Source of the DNA: JBEVJK01 sp040510195
Lineage (GTDB): Bacteria; Pseudomonadota; Alphaproteobacteria; Rhizobiales; Rhizobiaceae
NCBI GenBank assembly: GCA_040510195.1
Contig: JBEVJK010000131.1
Span: 1 to 64,000, forward strand
DNA length: 64,000 nucleotides
Reading direction: 5' to 3'
A program made the position numbers and the translations under genes. Positions 1-9,139 of the stretch are shown one piece after another; position 1 is the stretch's first letter, and each line of letters starts with the position of its first letter. Under the pieces are notes generated by a model. That model was not told where the DNA came from and did no database searches. It saw only the letters and a program-made list of their open reading frames with translations.

Positions 1-18
1 CCCGATCCTTGGATCGGG
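1..18 (-). terminator. inverted repeat just downstream of gmaS
   Basis: Two perfect 8-base arms (CCCGATCC / GGATCGGG) separated by TT lie 15 bases beyond the gmaS stop. This fits the stem of a terminator for the minus-strand operon, but the T-tract expected beyond it would lie outside the window, so the call is tentative. Without a T-tract it could instead be an mRNA-stabilising hairpin or an operator. Confidence 0.4.
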
Positions 19-32
19 CAGGCTCTTTCGCG

Positions 33-1373
33 TCAGCAATCCAGCGTCGTGTCGCGCTCCCACTGGGTGAGATGGCGGCAGTAGCTGTTCCACTCCTCGG
101 TCTTGAGCTTGAGGTAGCTCGGCACGAAGGAGCCGAAGGCGTCGTTCAGCACGTCGCATTTCTCGAGGGCCCGCATGGCGTCGAGCATGTTGAGCGGCAG
201 GCGCTTCACGCCCTCCACCGTGTGGCCGTCGGTGTACATGTTGATGTCGAGGCGCTGGCCCGGATCGCGGCGGTTGCGGATGCCGTCCAGGCCCGCGGCC
301 AGGATCGCGGATTGGAGCAGGTAGGGGTTGGCGGCGCCGTCCGCGAGGCGGAATTCCAGGCGCCCGCCGTCGGGGATGCGGATCATGTGGGTGCGGTTGT
401 TGCCCGTGTAGGTCACGGTGTTGGGCGCCCAGGTCGCGCCCGATGTGGTGCGCGGCGCGTTGATGCGCTTGTAGGAGTTGACCGTCGGGTTGGTGATCGC
501 CGCCAGCGCCGGCGCATGGCGCATGATGCCGCCGAGGAAGTGCCGCCCGCGCTCCGACAGCCCGAGATCCATGTCGTTGTCGGCGAAGACGTTGGTCTTG
601 CCGGCCTTGTCCCAGATGGAGACGTGCATGTGGCAGCCATTGCCGGTCAAGCCGGGGAACGGCTTCGGCATGAAGGTGGCGCGCAGGCCGTGCTTCTCGG
701 CGATCGAGCGCACCATGAACTTGAAGAAGGAGTGCTTGTCGGCGGTGGCGAGCGCGTCGTCGAAGGCCCAGTTCATCTCGAACTGGCCGTTGGCATCCTC
801 GTGGTCGTTCTGGTAGGCACCCCAGCCGAGCGACAGCATATGGTCGCAGATCTCGGCGATCACGTCGTAGCGGCGCATCACCGCCTGCTGGTCGTAGCAG
901 GGCTTGGTCGCGGTGTCGGCCTCGTCGGAGATGCGCTGGCCGTCGCGGGTGATGAGGAAGAATTCGGCCTCGACGCCGCTCTTCATGTAACAGCCTTGCG
1001 CGGCCGCCGCCGCCATCACCCGTTTCAGCGTGTTGCGGGGCGCCTGCTCGACGGACTTGCCGTCCATCACGCAGTCGGAGGCGACCCAGGCCACCTCGGG
1101 TTTCCAGGGCAGCTGGATCGCCGATTGCGGGTCGGGCACGCCCAGCATGTCGGGATGCGCCGGCGTGAGGTCGAGCCAGGTGGCGAAGCCGGCAAAGCCG
1201 GCGCCCTCCTTCTGCATCTCGGCGATCGCCTGGGCGGGTACGAGCTTGGCCCGCTGGCCGCCGAACAGGTCGGTGTAGGAGATCATGAAGTACTTGATCT
1301 TGTTGCGCCCGGCGAAGGCCGCGAGGTCCTCGCGGTCGCCCTGGTTCAACGTTCCCTCAAAAGCCGATCCCAT
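33..1373 (-). CDS. gmaS: gamma-glutamylmethylamide synthetase / type III glutamine synthetase-like (GmaS/GlnT)
   Basis: A 446-residue ATP-dependent ligase of the glutamine synthetase fold. In the N-methylglutamate pathway it joins methylamine to glutamate; the same family in rhizobia is annotated GlnT. Visible glutamine-synthetase features are GVEAEFFL (about residue 133), NDHEDANGQFEMNW (189-202) and a TGNGCHMHVS metal/ATP segment near 243-252. It is the last visible gene of an operon with mgsA, mgsB and mgsC, 36 bases after mgsC. That company favours the methylamine role over plain ammonia assimilation, although GlnT-type glutamine synthesis cannot be excluded by eye. The usual partner genes mgdABCD, if present, would lie outside the window. 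Family certain, substrate inferred. Confidence 0.85.
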   Translation of the reverse strand: MGSAFEGTLNQGDREDLAAFAGRNKIKYFMISYTDLFGGQRAKLVPAQAIAEMQKEGAGFAGFATWLDLTPAHPDMLGVPDPQSAIQLPWKPEVAWVASDCVMDGKSVEQAPRNTLKRVMAAAAAQGCYMKSGVEAEFFLITRDGQRISDEADTATKPCYDQQAVMRRYDVIAEICDHMLSLGWGAYQNDHEDANGQFEMNWAFDDALATADKHSFFKFMVRSIAEKHGLRATFMPKPFPGLTGNGCHMHVSIWDKAGKTNVFADNDMDLGLSERGRHFLGGIMRHAPALAAITNPTVNSYKRINAPRTTSGATWAPNTVTYTGNNRTHMIRIPDGGRLEFRLADGAANPYLLQSAILAAGLDGIRNRRDPGQRLDINMYTDGHTVEGVKRLPLNMLDAMRALEKCDVLNDAFGSFVPSYLKLKTEEWNSYCRHLTQWERDTTLDC

Positions 1374-1409
1374 CGTGTGCTCCCATTGGCTTCGTTCCCG
1401 TTGTTCTTT

Positions 1410-2738
1410 TCAAAGGCCGTTCCTGCCGGGAATCCAGTCGGTCCCGGCCAACGGCACGCCCGCCATCGCAGCCGCCTCGATGGTGACCGCGACGAGGTCC
1501 TCCGGCTCCAGATTGTGGACGTGGTTCTTGCCGCAGGCGCGGGCAAGCGTCTGCGCCTCCAGCGTCATCACCTTGAGGTAGTTGGCGAGCCGCCGACCGG
1601 CGGCCACCGGATCGAGCCGCTTCATCAGCTCCGGGTCCTGGGTGGTGATGCCCGCCGGGTCGCGGCCTTCGTGCCAGTCGTCATAGGCACCGGCCGTGGT
1701 GCCGAGCTTCTCGTACTCGCTTTGCCAGCGCGGGTCGTTGTCGCCCAGCGCCACCAGAGCGGCGGTGCCGATCGAGACCGCGTCGGCGCCCAGGGCCAGC
1801 GCCTTGGCGACGTCGGCACCGCTGCGGATGCCGCCGGAGACGATCAGTTGCACCTTGCGGTGCATGCCGAGCTCCTGCAGCGCCTTTACGGCGGGCCGGA
1901 TGCAGGCGAGCGTCGGCTGCCCGACATGCTCGATGAACACCTCCTGGGTGGCCGCCGTGCCACCCTGCATGCCGTCGAGAACCACCACGTCGGCGCCGGA
2001 CTTCACGGCGAGCGCCGTGTCGTAGTAGGGGCGGGCGCCGCCGATCTTGACGTAGATCGGCTTTTCCCAGTCGGTGATCTCGCGCAGCTCGAGGAGCTTG
2101 ATCTCCAGATCGTCCGGGCCCGTCCAGTCCGGGTGCCGGCAGGCCGAGCGCTGATCGATGCCCTTGGGCAAGGTGCGCATGGCGGCGACGCGGTCGGAGA
2201 TCTTCTGCCCGAGCAGCATGCCGCCGCCGCCCGGCTTGGCGCCCTGGCCGACGACCACCTCGATCGCGTCGGCCCGCCTGAGGTCCTTCGGGTTCATGCC
2301 GTAGCGCGACGGCAGGTACTGGTAGACGAGGATCTGGGAGTGGCCGCGCTCCTCCTCGGTCATGCCGCCGTCGCCGGTGGTGGTCGAGGTGCCGGCGAGC
2401 GTGGCGCCGCGGCCGAGCGCCTCCTTGGCCGGGCCGGAAAGCGAGCCGAAGCTCATGCCGGCAATGGTGATCGGAATTTTCAGCTCGATCGGCTTCCTGG
2501 CATAGCGGGTGCCGAGCACGACGTTGGTGTCGCAGCGCTCGCGGTAGCCTTCGAGCGGATAGCGGGAGATCGACGCGCCGAGGAACAAGAGGTCGTCGAA
2601 ATGCGGCACCTTGCGCTTGGCGCCGCCGCCCCGAATGTCGTAGATGCCGGTCGCCGCGGCCCTCCGGATCTCCGAGAGCGTGTAGTCGTCGAACGAGGCG
2701 GAGGAGCGCGGCGTGGTGGGCGGGTTCTGGTAGCTCAT
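1410..2738 (-). CDS. mgsC: FMN-binding glutamate synthase-like subunit (MgsC/GlxD)
   Basis: A 442-residue protein matching the central FMN/Fe-S domain of glutamate synthase, as a free-standing subunit. Typical segments are PITIAGMSFGSLSGPAKEAL (residues 88-107), the GQGAKPGGGGMLLGQKIS loop and the GLGADAVSIGTAALVALG-like barrel end (here ALGADAVSIGTAAL). In methylotrophs MgsC forms N-methylglutamate synthase with MgsA and MgsB, transferring methylamine to 2-oxoglutarate; rhizobial relatives are named GlxD. It begins 12 bases after mgsB and is co-directional, so it is surely in the same transcript. Role in N-methylglutamate synthesis is inferred from the gene set; the alternative is an amidotransferase acting on another nitrogen donor. 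Confidence 0.85.
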   Translation of the reverse strand: MSYQNPPTTPRSSASFDDYTLSEIRRAAATGIYDIRGGGAKRKVPHFDDLLFLGASISRYPLEGYRERCDTNVVLGTRYARKPIELKIPITIAGMSFGSLSGPAKEALGRGATLAGTSTTTGDGGMTEEERGHSQILVYQYLPSRYGMNPKDLRRADAIEVVVGQGAKPGGGGMLLGQKISDRVAAMRTLPKGIDQRSACRHPDWTGPDDLEIKLLELREITDWEKPIYVKIGGARPYYDTALAVKSGADVVVLDGMQGGTAATQEVFIEHVGQPTLACIRPAVKALQELGMHRKVQLIVSGGIRSGADVAKALALGADAVSIGTAALVALGDNDPRWQSEYEKLGTTAGAYDDWHEGRDPAGITTQDPELMKRLDPVAAGRRLANYLKVMTLEAQTLARACGKNHVHNLEPEDLVAVTIEAAAMAGVPLAGTDWIPGRNGL

Positions 2739-2750
2739 CGCGGCTTGACC

Positions 2751-3470
2751 TCAGTAGGCGTCGGCGTTGTCGATGTGGAAGTTGTAGAGCTTGCGGGCCG
2801 AGCCGTAGCGCTGGAACTCTTCAGGTCGCACGCCTTGGACGCCGGCTTTCTCGAGCAGGCGCTCGAGCAGCGCGACATGCTCCTGGCGCAACGGCTTGGC
2901 GATGCAGTCGGCGCCCAGGCTCTTCACCGAGCCGCGTACGAAGAGCCGCGCCTCGTAGATGGAGTCGCCCAGCGCGTCGCCGGCGTCGCCGAGCACGACC
3001 AGGTTGCCCGACTGGGCCATGAAAGCGGACATGTGGCCGACATTGCCGTGGACGACGATATCGATGCCCTTCATGGAGATGCCGCAGCGCGACGAGGCGT
3101 TGCCTTCGACGACCAGCAGGCCGCCACGCCCGGTCGCGCCGGCATACTGGCTCGCATCGCCTTTGACGAGGATCGTGCCCGACATCATGTTCTCGCCGAG
3201 ACCCGGTCCGGCCGAACCGTACACGGTGATGGTCGCCGCCTCGTTCATGCCGCCGCAATAGTAGCCGACGCTGCCGCGGATCTCGATTGCGACGGGGGCC
3301 GCCACGCCGACGGCCACCGAATGGTGGCCATCGGGATTGACGACTTCCCAAGCCGCCTGGTTGGAGCCTGGGGCGATCGCATGGAGCGCCTGGTTGAGAT
3401 CGCGCACGCTCGACTTGGCGAGGTCGAATACCTGGGCGAAGCTGGCTTCCGCAAGGTTGGTGGCGGCCAT
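2751..3470 (-). CDS. mgsB: GXGXG-repeat glutamate synthase C-domain-like subunit (MgsB/GlxC)
   Basis: A 239-residue protein made largely of the right-handed beta-helix repeats seen at the C-terminus of the glutamate synthase large chain. Short glycine-centred repeats (VGYYCGGM, AGATGRGG, HGNVGHMSA, LGDAGDALGD) recur through residues 85-200. In glutamate synthase this domain is structural; as a separate subunit it is MgsB or GlxC. The start ATG abuts the mgsA stop with no gap, indicating translational coupling. No catalytic residues are expected. Family is clear; pathway assignment rests on the neighbours. Confidence 0.85.
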   Translation of the reverse strand: MAATNLAEASFAQVFDLAKSSVRDLNQALHAIAPGSNQAAWEVVNPDGHHSVAVGVAAPVAIEIRGSVGYYCGGMNEAATITVYGSAGPGLGENMMSGTILVKGDASQYAGATGRGGLLVVEGNASSRCGISMKGIDIVVHGNVGHMSAFMAQSGNLVVLGDAGDALGDSIYEARLFVRGSVKSLGADCIAKPLRQEHVALLERLLEKAGVQGVRPEEFQRYGSARKLYNFHIDNADAY

Positions 3471-4367
3471 TCAGTGCTCCCAGAAATAGACGGTCGCGGG
3501 CTCCGGCTCCCAAACCTTGGCCTTGTCGATGCCCGGAAGACGCGCCAGCGCCCGGTACTCCGAGCCAAAGGCGACATACTGGTCGGTCTCGGCCAGCACT
3601 GCAGGCTTGCAGGCGATCGGGTCGCGGACGACGCCGAAGCCGGTCCTGGTGCCGACGACGAAGGTGAAGAAGCCGTCCAGGTCCTCGAGCGTGCCTTCCA
3701 GGGCCTCGCCGAGGTCCTTGCCATGGGCCATGCGCGCCGTGAGGTAGGCGGCCGCCACCTCGGTGTCGTTCTCGGTCTCGAAGCGCATGCCGTCGCGGAT
3801 CAGCTCGCGCCGCACATTGTTGTGGTTCGAAAGCGAACCGTTGTGGACGAGGCACTGGTCGGCGCCGGTCGAGAAGGGATGCGCGCCGAGCGTCGTCACC
3901 GCCGACTCGGTCGCCATGCGGGTGTGGCCGATGCCGTGCGTGCCGGCCATCTCGGCCAGCGCGAAGCGCGCCACCACGTCCTTCGGCAGCCCGACCTCCT
4001 TGTAGATCTCGACCGCCTCGCCGCTGCCCATGATGCGAATGGCAGGGCGGCACTCGGCCAAAAGCTGCCTGGCCTCCTCGATCCGCTCCGAGGGCAGCTC
4101 GATGACGGCATGCGAGGAGCGGACCGTCAGGCTGACCTCATCGCCCAGCGCCTCGGCGAGCTCGTCCTCGAGGCCGGCGAAATCGCGCCGCGGCTCGGGC
4201 GACTGGACGGTGATCTTGCTGCGCCCTGCCTGCCGGTCGCCATAGATGGCGATGCCGGCACTGTCGGGGCCGCGGTCGCTGAGGGAAATCAGCATCTCCG
4301 ACAAAAGCGCGCCAAGCTTCGGCTCCAGCGCACGGTCCTTGAGAAACAGTCCGACAATGCCACACAT
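3471..4367 (-). CDS. mgsA: class II glutamine amidotransferase subunit (MgsA/GlxB)
   Basis: A 298-residue N-terminal-nucleophile amidotransferase. I place the start at the ATG giving MCGIVGLFLKD because Cys2 must become the catalytic N-terminus; an upstream in-frame start would bury it. An AGGTGG ribosome site precedes this ATG. Further family motifs are the SDRGPDSAGIAIYG segment, GTHGIGHTRMATES and HNGSLSNHNN. It would release ammonia (or handle the methylamine equivalent) for the synthase made with MgsB and MgsC. First structural gene of the operon, about 105 bases below the XRE-cupin regulator gene. Confidence 0.88.
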   Translation of the reverse strand: MCGIVGLFLKDRALEPKLGALLSEMLISLSDRGPDSAGIAIYGDRQAGRSKITVQSPEPRRDFAGLEDELAEALGDEVSLTVRSSHAVIELPSERIEEARQLLAECRPAIRIMGSGEAVEIYKEVGLPKDVVARFALAEMAGTHGIGHTRMATESAVTTLGAHPFSTGADQCLVHNGSLSNHNNVRRELIRDGMRFETENDTEVAAAYLTARMAHGKDLGEALEGTLEDLDGFFTFVVGTRTGFGVVRDPIACKPAVLAETDQYVAFGSEYRALARLPGIDKAKVWEPEPATVYFWEH

Positions 4368-4448
4368 CGCAGCGCCACCTCTCGTCAGCCACTCAGCCGA
4401 ATTTTCTAGCAGCAGCTCGGGCAAAACTCAACTGTGATGAATTTAATT

Positions 4449-4461
4449 TTCCTCTGAGGAA
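4449..4461. promoter_or_regulatory. candidate operator palindrome before mgsA
   Basis: TTCCTC-T-GAGGAA is a perfect inverted repeat with 6-base arms, in the short AT-rich gap between the regulator gene and mgsA. It has no T-tract, so it is not a terminator. The adjacent XRE-cupin protein is the natural candidate to bind it, but this is inference. Confidence 0.35.
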
Positions 4462-4472
4462 CATGTGCAGGT

Positions 4473-5186
4473 TCAGTCGCCATTGCTGCCTTGCGGATAG
4501 GAAATGATCGACAGGTAGCGGATGGGCAGCTGCGACAGCTCCATCGGCCCATGCGGCGCGTCGGCATCGAAGAACAGGCTGTCGCCGGGCAGCATGCGGA
4601 AGCTCTTGTCGCCGTGCCGGTAGGTGACTTCTCCCTCCAGCATGTAGATGAACTCGATGCCGCCGTGCTGGAAGGCGGGGAAGACGTCGGAGTCCTTGCT
4701 CAGCGTGATCAGATAGGGCTCGACGACGACGCCGCTGGTGTTGGCGCCGATGTGCCCTAGGAGCGCATATTGGTGCCCGGCGCGCGTGCCCCGGCGCTCG
4801 ACGTCGACGCCCTCACCGGCCTTGACGAAGACGGCGTTGCGCTCTTCCTCGAAGCGGCGCAGGAAATCGGTGAGCGGCACGCCGAGGGCGTGCGACAGCG
4901 CCTGAAGCGTGGTCAGGGACGGCGAGGTGTTGCCGTTCTCGATCTTGGACAGCATGCCGAGCGAGATGTTGGTGGCGGCCGCAAGGTCGGCGACGGTGAT
5001 GCCGAGCTTCTTGCGAAAGGTGCGGACCTCGCGCCCGATGGCCACTTCCAGCACCTTCTCGCGCGGCTCCCGCGTCGCATGGGGATCCTGGTGGAGCGCC
5101 GGGCGATGCGGGACTTGCGACGCGCCGTTGGCGGGCGCGCCGGCCTCGTCGCGCGGCGGCCGACCTGTGCTGCTTTGCCTTCCCAT
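4473..5186 (-). CDS. XRE-family regulator with C-terminal cupin domain
   Basis: A transcription factor of about 237 residues: a disordered N-terminus, an XRE helix-turn-helix at roughly 50-110 (LGITVADLAAATNISLGML is the recognition region) and a cupin sensor domain from about 150 to the end (EFIYMLEGEVTYRHGD, LPGDSLFFDADAPHG). I chose the ATG at 5186, preceded by CCGGAG, over an upstream GTG at 5213. It is co-directional with and immediately upstream of mgsABC-gmaS, so it most likely controls that operon, perhaps with a small nitrogen compound bound by the cupin. Such regulators are regular companions of polyamine, methylamine and glxBCD clusters. Confidence 0.85.
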   Translation of the reverse strand: MGRQSSTGRPPRDEAGAPANGASQVPHRPALHQDPHATREPREKVLEVAIGREVRTFRKKLGITVADLAAATNISLGMLSKIENGNTSPSLTTLQALSHALGVPLTDFLRRFEEERNAVFVKAGEGVDVERRGTRAGHQYALLGHIGANTSGVVVEPYLITLSKDSDVFPAFQHGGIEFIYMLEGEVTYRHGDKSFRMLPGDSLFFDADAPHGPMELSQLPIRYLSIISYPQGSNGD

Positions 5187-5255
5187 GTGTACTCCGGGTG
5201 AAAGATGCTTCACTGCAAGGAAACATCCAAGCGTGCGGAACGCAAGCCTGGGCGA

Positions 5256-7277
5256 CTAGACGCCGTTGCGCGGGATGCTGAGGAACCAGTCCCGCGCGGC
5301 GACGCGCTCATCGGCCTCGAAGGCCTCCAGCGCGGCGCGGATCTCGAAGGTGGTGGGCGTGCAGGCAACCTGCGTGCGCGTCTCCGTGCGGATCTGCCAG
5401 GCGCCGCGCGCCAGACGCCAGGTCGCCTGGGTCTCGGCGGACGTCGCCGTCGGGTCGCCCTCGCGGATCCGGTAGCGCTCTTCGGAGTCGGCCGCGAAGG
5501 CGAGGTCGATGGCCGGCAGGTGATAGGAGGCGCGCTCGCGGTGGACGGTCACCTCGACCGTGCCGGTCGTCGGGTCTTCCAGGATGGTGCGGTTGCGGCC
5601 GCCGAGCTTCTCGATGAGGTGCGGCTCGGCGGCGGCCTCTTCCGGCGGCGGGAACGGGGCCAGCGCGGCGTCGCCGGGCGAGGGCGGCCGGACGGGGAGC
5701 TCCAGCAGACTGTCGACAGTCGACAGCGTCAAGGTCGCGGTGGCCGGCGAGGGCCAGGCGATCGGCCAGTGATTGCCGGCGAGCGCCAGCCTGATCCGAT
5801 GTCCGGGCGCAAACGCCTGGGCCGCGTCGTTGAGGAGGATCGTGACGGCAAAGGGTTCGCCGGCGACCAGCGCCTGCGGACGCTCATGGCCGTCGCGGTG
5901 CGTGAGATTGAGAAGGCCGTAGGACACCACCGTCGAGGCGCCGTCCGGGGCGACGTCCTCCAGCCGGGCGGCGATCATGGCGTCCGGCCGGTCCGATGCG
6001 AGCTGCAGCGTGAGGCGTGGCGCGCCGAGGATCTCCAGCCGTTCGGCGAGCGGCGGGCTGTCGAAGACGACGGAGCGGCCGTCGTCCGGCCGCTGGTCGG
6101 CGGGCAGCTCGCCGGGCATGCCATAGGGGCACCATTCGCCATAGGTGACGCCGGTCGCCAGACTGGAGGCGACGGTGAACGTGGCCGCGGCGCCGGCGCG
6201 GTCGGCGAGGCCGTGCTGCGTCAGGTGGAAGGCGAGCGGCGTTCGCGCCGCGGGCGGCCATCGCGCTTCGGCGACCCAGCGGCCCGGCCGTTCGGCATAG
6301 GAGGTCGCCGGCGGCACGCTTTCCTGCATCCAGGCGCGCAGCATCGGCTCGCCCATGATGCCGGTGTCGAGGCCCTTCAGCCAGAAATCACACCAGCGCA
6401 GCTCTTCCTGGAGGAAGCCGATCGGCGGTCCGGGGAAGGCGATGTTCGGATAGGCATGCGCCCAGGGACCGATGAGGCCTTTGCGGGGCGCCGACAGCCC
6501 GGCCAGCAGGCGAGGGATCGCATTGGAGTAGCCGTCGGCCCAGCCGCCGATTGCGTAGACCGCCGCGGTGATGGCCGAGTAGTCCTCGGCCACCGAGCCC
6601 TGCTTCCAGTAGTCGTCGCGGGTCTGGTGGCCGATCCAGTCCGCCAGCATCAGCGGATTGTTCTCCAGGCGGGCCAGCCACATGTCGCGCCAGCGGTCGC
6701 CGACGACCTCGGGGTCGGGCGGCAAGGCGCCGAATGCGAACATCGTCGAGGCCCAGGCGATCGTGTTGTTGAGCAGACAGCCGCCCATGTAGTGGCAGTC
6801 GTCGGCATAGCGGTCGTCGGTCGAGCAGCAGGTGATGACGGCCTTCAGGGCCGGCGGGCGGTGGCTGGCGACCTGCAGGGCGTTGAAGCCGCCCCAGGAA
6901 ATGCCCATCATGCCGACCGTGCCGCTGCACCAGGGCTGGGCGGCGAGCCAGGCGATGACCTCGACCGCGTCGCTCTGCTCCTGCGGCAGGTATTCGTCGA
7001 GCAGCAGGCCGTCCGAATCGCCGGAGCCGCGCATGTCGACGCGGACGGTGGCATAGCCATGCCCGGCGAAGTAGGCATGCATCTGCCGGTCGCGCAGCAC
7101 CGTTCCGTCCCGTCGCCGATATGGCAGGTATTCGAGGATGGCAGGCACCGGGCGCTCCAGGGCATCGACGGGCAGCCAAAGCGTCGCGGCGAGCCGGGTG
7201 CCGTCGGAAAGCGTGATCCACTCGGTCGGGACGGTGCTTGTCTGGCGCGGGAAGGTTTCTCTGACGGGGATGTCCAT
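5256..7277 (-). CDS. CocE/NonD-type (peptidase S15) alpha/beta hydrolase
   Basis: A 673-residue hydrolase of the X-Pro dipeptidyl-peptidase/cocaine-esterase family. The N-terminal alpha/beta-hydrolase domain has the nucleophile elbow GISWGG with Ser127 and a VRVDMRGSGDSDG strand; the C-terminal half (about 430-650) is the jelly-roll domain typical of the family (GHRIRLALAGNHWP). No signal peptide is visible, so it is likely cytoplasmic. The family cleaves N-terminal dipeptides after proline or various esters and amides. Divergent from the peptide-type ABC operon, so it may process an imported peptide or acylated amine; that link is inference. The true substrate is unknown. Confidence 0.85.
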   Translation of the reverse strand: MDIPVRETFPRQTSTVPTEWITLSDGTRLAATLWLPVDALERPVPAILEYLPYRRRDGTVLRDRQMHAYFAGHGYATVRVDMRGSGDSDGLLLDEYLPQEQSDAVEVIAWLAAQPWCSGTVGMMGISWGGFNALQVASHRPPALKAVITCCSTDDRYADDCHYMGGCLLNNTIAWASTMFAFGALPPDPEVVGDRWRDMWLARLENNPLMLADWIGHQTRDDYWKQGSVAEDYSAITAAVYAIGGWADGYSNAIPRLLAGLSAPRKGLIGPWAHAYPNIAFPGPPIGFLQEELRWCDFWLKGLDTGIMGEPMLRAWMQESVPPATSYAERPGRWVAEARWPPAARTPLAFHLTQHGLADRAGAAATFTVASSLATGVTYGEWCPYGMPGELPADQRPDDGRSVVFDSPPLAERLEILGAPRLTLQLASDRPDAMIAARLEDVAPDGASTVVSYGLLNLTHRDGHERPQALVAGEPFAVTILLNDAAQAFAPGHRIRLALAGNHWPIAWPSPATATLTLSTVDSLLELPVRPPSPGDAALAPFPPPEEAAAEPHLIEKLGGRNRTILEDPTTGTVEVTVHRERASYHLPAIDLAFAADSEERYRIREGDPTATSAETQATWRLARGAWQIRTETRTQVACTPTTFEIRAALEAFEADERVAARDWFLSIPRNGV

Positions 7278-7518
7278 GGGGAGCCGAGGCGTTGTCGAGC
7301 GGCGAGCTTGGCCAAAATTTCGTCCGCTTGCAAACCCACCAGGCGCTGGCTTAGAAAATCACTCCTGCCGGGAGGGGGAGACCAGAAAAACTTGCCGCCT
7401 TTCGCTTATCAGCTTGTCCCATGCCGTTTCTTGTGAACCAATTGCGGGCTGCCTTAGGCTGGCCCGGCTTCGGTGCGCCATCGCGGCCGACGCCCCCGCT
7501 TCCAGAAAGGACCACAGG

Positions 7519-9066
7519 ATGGGCTACGAATTGTCGCGAAGAGGTTTTTTGGCCGGCAGCGCCGCCGCTGGCGTGACCGTGCTGGGGGTGCCGTGGGCCA
7601 ACGTCGTCCATGCCGCCGACGGCCGCCTGGTGGTGAGGGTGGACGAGGATCTGAAGAACCTCGATCCGGCGTTCCGCAGCGGGCCTATCGACGTCAACGT
7701 CATCCTGGCGGTCGGCCAGGGGCTGGTGAAGTTCAAGCCCGGCACGACCGAGTGGGAGAACGACGCCGCCGAGGAGATCACCCAGGTCAGCGACACGCTG
7801 ATCGAGTTCAAGCTGAAGGAAGGCCTCAAATTCACCGGCGACTACGGGCCGCTCACCGCCGAGGACGTGAAGTTCTCGTTCGAGCGCTTCTTGCCGGGGC
7901 CCGACGGCAAGAAGGTCGACTACGCCGACGACTGGGCGGCGCTGGACAAGGTCGAGGTCACCGGTCCGCTGACCGGCAAGATCCATCTGAAGAGCCCGTC
8001 CCCTGCCGTCTGGCTGATTGCGCTGGCCGACGGGTCGGGGGTGATCATCTCCAAGAAGGCGTTCGAAAGCCTGGGCGACAAGTTCAAGACGACGCCGATC
8101 GGCTCCGGCCCCTATCTGCTCAAGGAATACGTCCCGCGCGACCATTTCACGCTGGTCGCCAACCCCGACTATCTGGGCGAGAAGCCGTTCTTCACCGAGA
8201 TCGTCGGCAAGCCGATCACCGACGACAAGACGGCCCAGCTGGCCCTGCAGGCGGGAGAGATCGACTTTTCCCGCATCGATCCGGCCGTCGCGAAGGACAT
8301 CGCCAACGCCCCCGGCATCAAGACAGAGAAGCTGTCGGCGATCGACTATGTGTGGATCGGCCCCAACATCGAGAAGAAGCCGTGGGACGATGTGAAGGTC
8401 AGGCAGGCGGCGCGCCAGGCGCTGGACATCCCGGCGATCATCGCGGCCGCCTATAACGGGGCGGTCGAGCCGGCCTATGCGCTGGAGGCGCCGGGCATCC
8501 TCGGCTATTGGAAGGACGCGCCCAAGCATGAGCGCGATATCGAGGGCGCCAAGGCGCTGCTCGAGGAAGCCGGGCAGGGCGGCGGCTTCTCCACCAAGCT
8601 CACCGTGCTCAACAATGCGGTGTCGCAGGCGACAGCCGCCGTCGTGCAAGCCAACCTGGCGGAGATCGGCATCGACGTGCAGATCGACGCGCTCGACGAA
8701 GGCACCTACTGGTCCCATGGCGAGAACGACGCCAGCAAGGACCTGGAGCTCGTGCTGGTCGAGTACCGGGGCAAGTTCGATCCCGGGTTCCAGACGCAGT
8801 GGTTCACCTCGGACCAGATCGGCACCTGGAACTGGCAGCGCTGGAACAGCAAGGAGTTCGACGCCTTGCACAAGCAGGGGCTCGTGGAAGCGGACAAGGC
8901 GAAGCGCGAGCAGATCTACATCGACGCGCAGAAGCTGATGGACGAGTCCGCCGCCTTCTGGTGGATCACGCACAACGCCTACACCTTCGCCTTCAAGGAC
9001 ACGCTGTCGCCGGGCATCCTGCCCAATGGCAACCAATGGCAATACGCCTCGTTCAAGCAGGCCTGA
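7519..9066 (+). CDS. ABC transporter substrate-binding protein, family 5 (peptide/nickel type), Tat-exported
   Basis: A 515-residue periplasmic binding protein. I use the ATG at 7519, after AGAAAGG, which gives MGYELSRRGFLAGSAA, a twin-arginine signal with RR at residues 7-8 followed by a hydrophobic stretch ending near HAADG. The body has family 5 features (LDPAFRSGP, AEDVKFSFERFL, GSGPYLLKEY). It heads a five-gene operon with two permeases and two ATPases. Family 5 proteins bind di/oligopeptides but also opines, nickel, sugars and amine compounds, so the ligand is open. A stem-loop lies between this gene and the first permease. Confidence 0.9.
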   Translation: MGYELSRRGFLAGSAAAGVTVLGVPWANVVHAADGRLVVRVDEDLKNLDPAFRSGPIDVNVILAVGQGLVKFKPGTTEWENDAAEEITQVSDTLIEFKLKEGLKFTGDYGPLTAEDVKFSFERFLPGPDGKKVDYADDWAALDKVEVTGPLTGKIHLKSPSPAVWLIALADGSGVIISKKAFESLGDKFKTTPIGSGPYLLKEYVPRDHFTLVANPDYLGEKPFFTEIVGKPITDDKTAQLALQAGEIDFSRIDPAVAKDIANAPGIKTEKLSAIDYVWIGPNIEKKPWDDVKVRQAARQALDIPAIIAAAYNGAVEPAYALEAPGILGYWKDAPKHERDIEGAKALLEEAGQGGGFSTKLTVLNNAVSQATAAVVQANLAEIGIDVQIDALDEGTYWSHGENDASKDLELVLVEYRGKFDPGFQTQWFTSDQIGTWNWQRWNSKEFDALHKQGLVEADKAKREQIYIDAQKLMDESAAFWWITHNAYTFAFKDTLSPGILPNGNQWQYASFKQA

Positions 9067-9089
9067 GCTTGGCGGTTCCGCAAACGGGC

Positions 9090-9108
9090 GCCCGGCGGTC
9101 GGCCGGGC
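9090..9108 (+). other. intra-operon stem-loop after binding-protein gene
   Basis: GCCCGGC-GGTCG-GCCGGGC forms a perfect 7-bp GC stem with a 5-base loop, 23 bases after the binding-protein stop and about 30 before the permease start. There is no T-tract. It probably stabilises the upstream message so that the binding protein is made in excess. Confidence 0.45.
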
Positions 9109-9139
9109 CCCGCCCCATTCGGCACAGCGGCGGCATGCG

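Noticed and set aside
9..4409. A very long plus-strand open frame covering the mgs operon
   Set aside because: It runs antisense to four well-recognised genes, has arginine/valine/alanine/glycine-rich low-complexity composition and no family resemblance. It is a GC-skew shadow.
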